DNA of 64,000 nucleotides from assembly GCA_014656175.1 (NCBI GenBank), contig BNBX01000003.1, forward strand, positions 502,161 to 566,160. The letters are read 5' to 3'. Positions 60,533-64,000 of the stretch are shown here, piece after piece. Below the pieces are notes generated by a model, which did no database searches, had not been told where the DNA came from, and saw nothing but the letters and a program-made list of their open reading frames with translations. Position numbers and translations under genes: made by a program. Source of the stretch: Streptomyces werraensis (GTDB lineage: Bacteria; Actinomycetota; Actinomycetes; Streptomycetales; Streptomycetaceae). Each line of letters starts with the position of its first letter. Position 1 is the stretch's first letter.

Positions 60533-62194
60533 TCAGACCGGCCGTCCGTGCCGCAGACGAAGCCGCTCACCCGGGAAGCGCGCCCGGAACCCGCGGTCGT
60601 GGGACACGGCCACCACGGCACCCGGATACGCGTCGAGCGCCGCCTCCAGGTCCTCGACGAGGTCCAGCGCCACATGGTTGGTCGGCTCGTCGAGCACCAG
60701 CAGGTCCGCCGGCCGGGTCACCAACCGGGCGATCTGCAGCCGTCGTTGCTGCCCCGCCGACAGCGCCGCCACCGGCACCGTCAGGTCCTCCTCGCGGAAC
60801 AGCCCGAGCGACAGCAGCGTGTCACGGTGCTCCTCCGCCGGTCCCGGCCGTCGCGCGGCGAACGCGGCGAGCAACGGGAGCCGCCCCACGCGGACGGGAA
60901 GCTCCTGCGGCAGGTGTCCGACGGTGGCCGGGCGGCGCACCGACCCCGTGTCCGGCTCCAGGTCCCCGGCCAGAACCCGCAGCAGGGTCGACTTGCCCGC
61001 CCCGTTCTCCCCGGTGACCAGCAGCCGTTGCCCGGGCTCGACGGCCAGCCGGCCGTTCAGCCGCAGCCGTTCACCGACGCCGACGTTCTCCAGCTCGACG
61101 AGCGGATGCGCGGATCCGTCCTCGGCGGAAGGCAGTTCTCGGTCGGTCACCGCCGGAGCCGCCGTGAACCGCAGCGGCTCGGGAGGTGCGGGCACCGGCG
61201 TGCGCCGCAGCCGGGCCAGGCGTTCGCGCACCGCCCGCACCTGACCGCCCAGTTTCGCCTCGTGCGAGCGGCGGTGCTTGCCGAAGCCCTGCCGCGGGTC
61301 GCCGCCGGTGGTGGACAGCCGCCGGCCCGCCGTCTCCAGCAACTCCTCGGTACGGGCGACCTCGTCGCGCCACTCCGCGTGTTCCTGTTCGGCCCGGCGC
61401 CGTGCGGCGGCTCTCGCCGCCCGGTACCCGGCCCAGCCGTCGCCGTACCGCCGGACCGAGCGGGTGTCCCGGTCGACCTCCAGGATCGTGGTGGCGATCC
61501 GCTCGATGAACGGCCGGTCGTGGGTGACGGCCACGACGGTGCCGCGGTGCGCGCGCAGCCGTTCCTCCAGCCAGTGCACCGCGGACGCGTCGAGGTGGTT
61601 CGTCGGTTCGTCGAGCAGCAGCAGTTCGGGGTCCGCGGCCAGGACACAGGCGAGCGCGAGCCGCGACTGCTCACCGCCGGAAAGCGAGCCGAGCAGCCGG
61701 TCACGGGCGACGCCGGCCAGCCCCAGCCCGTGCATTGCCGCGTCCACCCGAGCGTCGGCCCGGTAGCCGTCACGCTGCTCGTACACGGTCAACAGGTCGC
61801 CGTAGGCGGCGAGTTCGGCATCGGACGCCTCACCGAGGCGCTCCTCCGCCGCACGCAGCCGGCGTTCCAGGGCGCGCAGCGGGGCGAGCGCGTGGTCGAC
61901 CGCGTCCTGCACGGTCCGGTCGGGTTCCAGCACGGGGGTCTGGGCGAGGTGGCCGGTGCCGCCCGGGAAGACGGCGGTGATCTCGCCGTCGTCGGGCGTC
62001 TCGGCTCCGGCGAGGAGCCGGAGCAGGGTGGACTTTCCGGCGCCGTTCTCGCCGATGACGGCCGCCCGCTCACCGGGGCGGACGGTGAACGTGATCTGGT
62101 CGAGGACCGTTCGGGGCCCGTAGGACTTGGTGACGTCCTTGACGGACAGCTGCGCCGTGAGGGCGGGCGCGAGGGTGTGGGCGCGTGCGCGCAT
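60533..62194 (-). CDS. ABC-F family ATPase, probable ribosome protection/antibiotic resistance
   Basis: 553-aa soluble twin-ATPase. Domain 1 has Walker A GENGAGKST, signature LSGGEQSRLALA and Walker B ELLLLDEPTNHLD; domain 2 has GENGAGKST, LSAGQQRRLQIA and DLLVLDEPTNHVALD. No membrane segments are present. The linker (about 240-330) is Arg/Glu-rich and coiled-coil-like, as in ABC-F proteins that reach into the ribosomal exit site. Resistance members displace macrolides, lincosamides, streptogramins or pleuromutilins. The ATG at 62194 (MRARAHTLAPALTAQLSVKDV) follows a leader peptide ORF and hairpin-prone region, arguing for drug-induced expression. Confidence 0.85.
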   Translation of the reverse strand: MRARAHTLAPALTAQLSVKDVTKSYGPRTVLDQITFTVRPGERAAVIGENGAGKSTLLRLLAGAETPDDGEITAVFPGGTGHLAQTPVLEPDRTVQDAVDHALAPLRALERRLRAAEERLGEASDAELAAYGDLLTVYEQRDGYRADARVDAAMHGLGLAGVARDRLLGSLSGGEQSRLALACVLAADPELLLLDEPTNHLDASAVHWLEERLRAHRGTVVAVTHDRPFIERIATTILEVDRDTRSVRRYGDGWAGYRAARAAARRRAEQEHAEWRDEVARTEELLETAGRRLSTTGGDPRQGFGKHRRSHEAKLGGQVRAVRERLARLRRTPVPAPPEPLRFTAAPAVTDRELPSAEDGSAHPLVELENVGVGERLRLNGRLAVEPGQRLLVTGENGAGKSTLLRVLAGDLEPDTGSVRRPATVGHLPQELPVRVGRLPLLAAFAARRPGPAEEHRDTLLSLGLFREEDLTVPVAALSAGQQRRLQIARLVTRPADLLVLDEPTNHVALDLVEDLEAALDAYPGAVVAVSHDRGFRARFPGERLRLRHGRPV

Positions 62195-62259
62195 GGGACT
62201 TTCCCTGAGGTGAGAGAGGTGACGGTGGGCGATGACGGCGGCGTCGGCCGTGCCCGGAC

Positions 62260-62283
62260 TCAGAGAAAGAAGTAGTGGCGCAT
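62260..62283 (-). CDS. Seven-codon leader peptide MRHYFFL of the ABC-F gene
   Basis: ATG at 62283, TGA at 62260-62262, encoding Met-Arg-His-Tyr-Phe-Phe-Leu. The -10 element ends six bases upstream, so the message is leaderless at this ORF. Aromatic-rich short leaders before ABC-F and Erm genes act as drug-sensing attenuators; that role is inferred here. Confidence 0.7.
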   Translation of the reverse strand: MRHYFFL

Positions 62284-62289
62284 GCACTC

Positions 62290-62319
62290 ACCCTAACAAG
62301 ACGATACGTCTCGCCTCAA
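62290..62319 (-). promoter_or_regulatory. Promoter of the ABC-F leader
   Basis: On the minus strand TTGAGG (62314-62319), an 18-base spacer and TAGGGT (62290-62295). The start point would fall at or next to the leader ATG. The upstream end overlaps the last codons of the CGNR gene by four bases. Confidence 0.7.
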
Positions 62320-62960
62320 GGCGTGTCCGGTCCCGCCGACCGGCCTCCGGCCGTCGCGGCCCTGCGCCGCCGGTGCGCCGCCGCCTTGGCGTTGTTGCCG
62401 CAGCGTCGCATGGAGCACCACTGGCGTGGCCGGCCCGACTCCGGGTTGAGGTAGAGCATCCGGCACACCTCGGACGCGCACCTCGTCAGCCGCTGTCGGC
62501 GTGAAGCGTTGGAGACGAGCTCGATCAGGTCCCGCGCGACCACCGACAGCAGGGCGTCCTCGGTGAGGAGATCACTGCCGGAGGCCGGTCGCACGCCATC
62601 ACGCGTCAACTCCAGCCTCGGGGCCGGCGGTTCACAGGCGGCCAGGTCGTTGACCAGCTCCACGGACGCGGGGCGGGGGCGGTGCCCGTCCAGCAACGAC
62701 GAGGCGATGTCGTAGGCCGCGTCGCGCAACGCGTGCAGCGAGCTGAGCAGCGCCTCCTCCGCGTACCCGGGCGCCGGTGTCAGCCCCACGCCACGGCACC
62801 ACGCGGCCAGCCGTTCCGCGTCACCCATCCGCTCCACCGGGCCGACGGGCCGGCGCCCCACCGTCGCCACGAGGTTCAGCGACAGCGAGCCGGCGTCGAA
62901 CCGGAGATCACGTGCCCGGGCGGTGACCCTCGTACGCGGTGCTTGCGGCGCGGCTCCCAT
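62316..62960 (-). CDS. CGNR zinc-finger (ABATE-domain) protein
   Basis: 214-aa putative stress-linked transcription regulator. The N-terminal ABATE domain begins RDLRFDAGSLSLNLVATVGRRPVGPVERMGDAERLAAWCRG. The C-terminal zinc finger is RCASEVCRMLYLNPESGRPRQWCSMRRCGNNAKAAAHRRRR with four Cys and the diagnostic CGN. The ATG at 62960 was chosen, as the upstream extension crosses the promoter. It is divergent from the ketopantoate-reductase-like gene and shares a 46-base promoter region. Confidence 0.92.
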   Translation of the reverse strand: MGAAPQAPRTRVTARARDLRFDAGSLSLNLVATVGRRPVGPVERMGDAERLAAWCRGVGLTPAPGYAEEALLSSLHALRDAAYDIASSLLDGHRPRPASVELVNDLAACEPPAPRLELTRDGVRPASGSDLLTEDALLSVVARDLIELVSNASRRQRLTRCASEVCRMLYLNPESGRPRQWCSMRRCGNNAKAAAHRRRRAATAGGRSAGPDTP

Positions 62961-62970
62961 GCAGCGATAG

Positions 62971-62988
62971 TAACCTTTCAAACGGTTA
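62971..62988. promoter_or_regulatory. Imperfect palindrome between CGNR and PanE-like genes
   Basis: TAACCTTTCAAACGGTTA has complementary ends TAACC/GGTTA. It lies in the narrow divergent region and is a candidate site for the CGNR regulator. Confidence 0.5.
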
Positions 62989-63006
62989 TCAAGGGAACGG
63001 GTGGCC

Positions 63007-63936
63007 ATGCGGATCGCGATTGTCGGAGCGGGCGGGGTCGGGGGCTACTTCGGGGCGCGGCTCGCCGCGGCGGGCCACGAGGTCACCTTCGTGGCCCGGG
63101 GACGCCACCTGGAGGCCGTACGGCGCTCGGGTCTTCTCGTGCGCAGCCCGCTGGGGGACGTCCGCACCTCGCCCGGCTCGGTGGTGGAGAGCGTCGCGGA
63201 CGTGGACGGCGCCGATCTGGTCGTCGTCGCCGTGAAACTGTGGGACACCGAGGACGTCGCCCGCCGGCTGGGCGCCTCCGAGCTGGCCGGCACGCCCGTG
63301 CTGTCGCTGCAGAACGGCGTGCACAAGGACACGGTCCTCGCCCGTCACCTCCCCGCCGAGTCACTGCTCGGCGGCACGTGCTTCATCTCCGCCTTCATCG
63401 AGGAACCCGGCGTCGTCCGGCACAACGGCGCCCTCCAGCGCGTGGTCCTCGGCGCCCGTCACCCCGAGCAGGAGCCGGTGGCGCGACAGTTCCTCCAGGC
63501 GTGCACCGCGGCGGGCATCGACGCCGAGGTCAGTGCGGACGTCGACCGGGTGATCTGGGAGAAGTACGTCTTCCTCGTCGGCCTCTCGGCCACCACCACG
63601 GCCGTCCGCCGGCCCATCGGCGTCGTCCGCTCCCACGAGCGGACGCGGATGCTGCTGCGGGACGTCATGGCGGAGGTCGTGGCCGTGGCCCGCAAGTCGG
63701 GCGTCGAGCTGGCCGAGGACTTCGCCGAGCGGCAGCTCGCCTTCTGCGACACCCTCCCCGCCGACATGACGTCGTCCATGCACAACGACCTGGAACACGG
63801 TCACCGTCTCGAACTGCCCTGGCTCAGCGGGGGAGTGGCCGGCCTCGCCGGCGAACTCGGCGTCCCCGCGCCCCGCAACCGCACGGTCGCCGACATCCTG
63901 TCCCCGTACGTCGACGGCACCCCGGAAGGCTCCTGA
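63007..63936 (+). CDS. Ketopantoate reductase family (PanE/ApbA) oxidoreductase
   Basis: 309-aa NADPH-dependent reductase. MRIAIVGAGGVGGYFGARLAAAGHEVTFVARG is the Rossmann GxGxxG. VVVAVKLWDTEDVARRL, LSLQNGVHKDTVL and the catalytic Lys in DRVIWEKYVFLVGLSATTTAVRRPIG fit PanE, with SSMHNDLEHGHRLELPWLSGGVAGLA at the end. In place of panE it may serve another 2-oxo acid, since paralogues are common. A GTG six bases upstream is an alternative start; the ATG has better spacing from AGGGA. It is divergent from the CGNR gene. Confidence 0.9.
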   Translation: MRIAIVGAGGVGGYFGARLAAAGHEVTFVARGRHLEAVRRSGLLVRSPLGDVRTSPGSVVESVADVDGADLVVVAVKLWDTEDVARRLGASELAGTPVLSLQNGVHKDTVLARHLPAESLLGGTCFISAFIEEPGVVRHNGALQRVVLGARHPEQEPVARQFLQACTAAGIDAEVSADVDRVIWEKYVFLVGLSATTTAVRRPIGVVRSHERTRMLLRDVMAEVVAVARKSGVELAEDFAERQLAFCDTLPADMTSSMHNDLEHGHRLELPWLSGGVAGLAGELGVPAPRNRTVADILSPYVDGTPEGS

Positions 63937-63960
63937 CCGGCAGACTCACGGGGCCGCCGG

Positions 63961-64000
63961 TCAGCCCGCCGTGGCCCGGTTGAGGCGGACGGACGACCAG
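63961..64000 (-). CDS. 3' end of a gene cut by the window edge
   Basis: On the minus strand the last 40 bases read WSSVRLNRATAG then TGA (63961-63963), plausible as a protein C-terminus convergent with the reductase gene. Too short to identify. Confidence 0.35.
   Translation of the reverse strand, partial: WSSVRLNRATAG

Overview
The window looks like a chromosomal segment of a Streptomyces (or very close actinomycete). It is very GC-rich, third positions are strongly G/C, GTG starts and leaderless TANNNT promoters are common, and most products match Streptomyces families. One gene pair, celB (GH12-CBM2) next to an AA10-CBM2 lytic polysaccharide monooxygenase, matches the known Streptomyces coelicolor celB/celS2 arrangement. 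No rRNA, tRNA, CRISPR array, transposase or phage module was seen.

Layout. Bases 1-7700 hold a large catalase cut by the window edge, a block of duplicated inverted repeats, a spore-photoproduct-lyase-like radical SAM protein, and an iron-box-controlled ferric-siderophore ABC importer. Bases 7900-16900 hold a leftward locus (two sugar permeases, a binding lipoprotein, GH42 beta-galactosidase, secreted GH30) with a divergent LacI regulator and two operators; it reads as a beta-1,6-galactan utilisation locus. Bases 16900-26700 are mixed: a methyltransferase remnant, a Cml/Cmx-type MFS exporter with a leader ORF, a DEAD-box helicase, an APH-fold kinase, a frameshifted TauE-type permease, a secreted GH5 cellulase, an SDR and a PPK2 kinase. 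Bases 26700-33800 hold a divergent locus with GH31 alpha-xylosidase, a second sugar ABC importer and GH1 beta-glucosidase, suggesting use of xyloglucan-type oligosaccharides.

Bases 33800-47000 hold a PP2C phosphatase, an IclR regulator, secreted CBM3-GH16 and GH64 beta-glucanases around a GntR/HutC regulator, and housekeeping genes including an acyl-CoA synthetase and a YfbK-like lipoprotein. Bases 47100-56200 are the second polysaccharide block: a ricin-B/beta-helix secreted protein of unknown activity, the AA10 LPMO, GH12 CelB with CebR-type boxes, a LacI regulator and a Tat-exported GH127 arabinofuranosidase with three ricin-like repeats. Bases 56200-64000 hold small metabolic and regulatory genes and an ABC-F ATPase preceded by a seven-codon leader peptide.

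Together the genes describe a saprophyte that secretes enzymes against cellulose, xyloglucan, beta-1,3-glucan and arabinogalactan, imports the oligosaccharides through two ABC systems and finishes them with intracellular glycosidases under local LacI, GntR and CebR-type control. The strongest candidates for new regulation are the ABC-F leader (MRHYFFL), the leader ORF of the MFS exporter, the paired operators at the sugar loci and the ACCAGTT repeats before the GntR gene.
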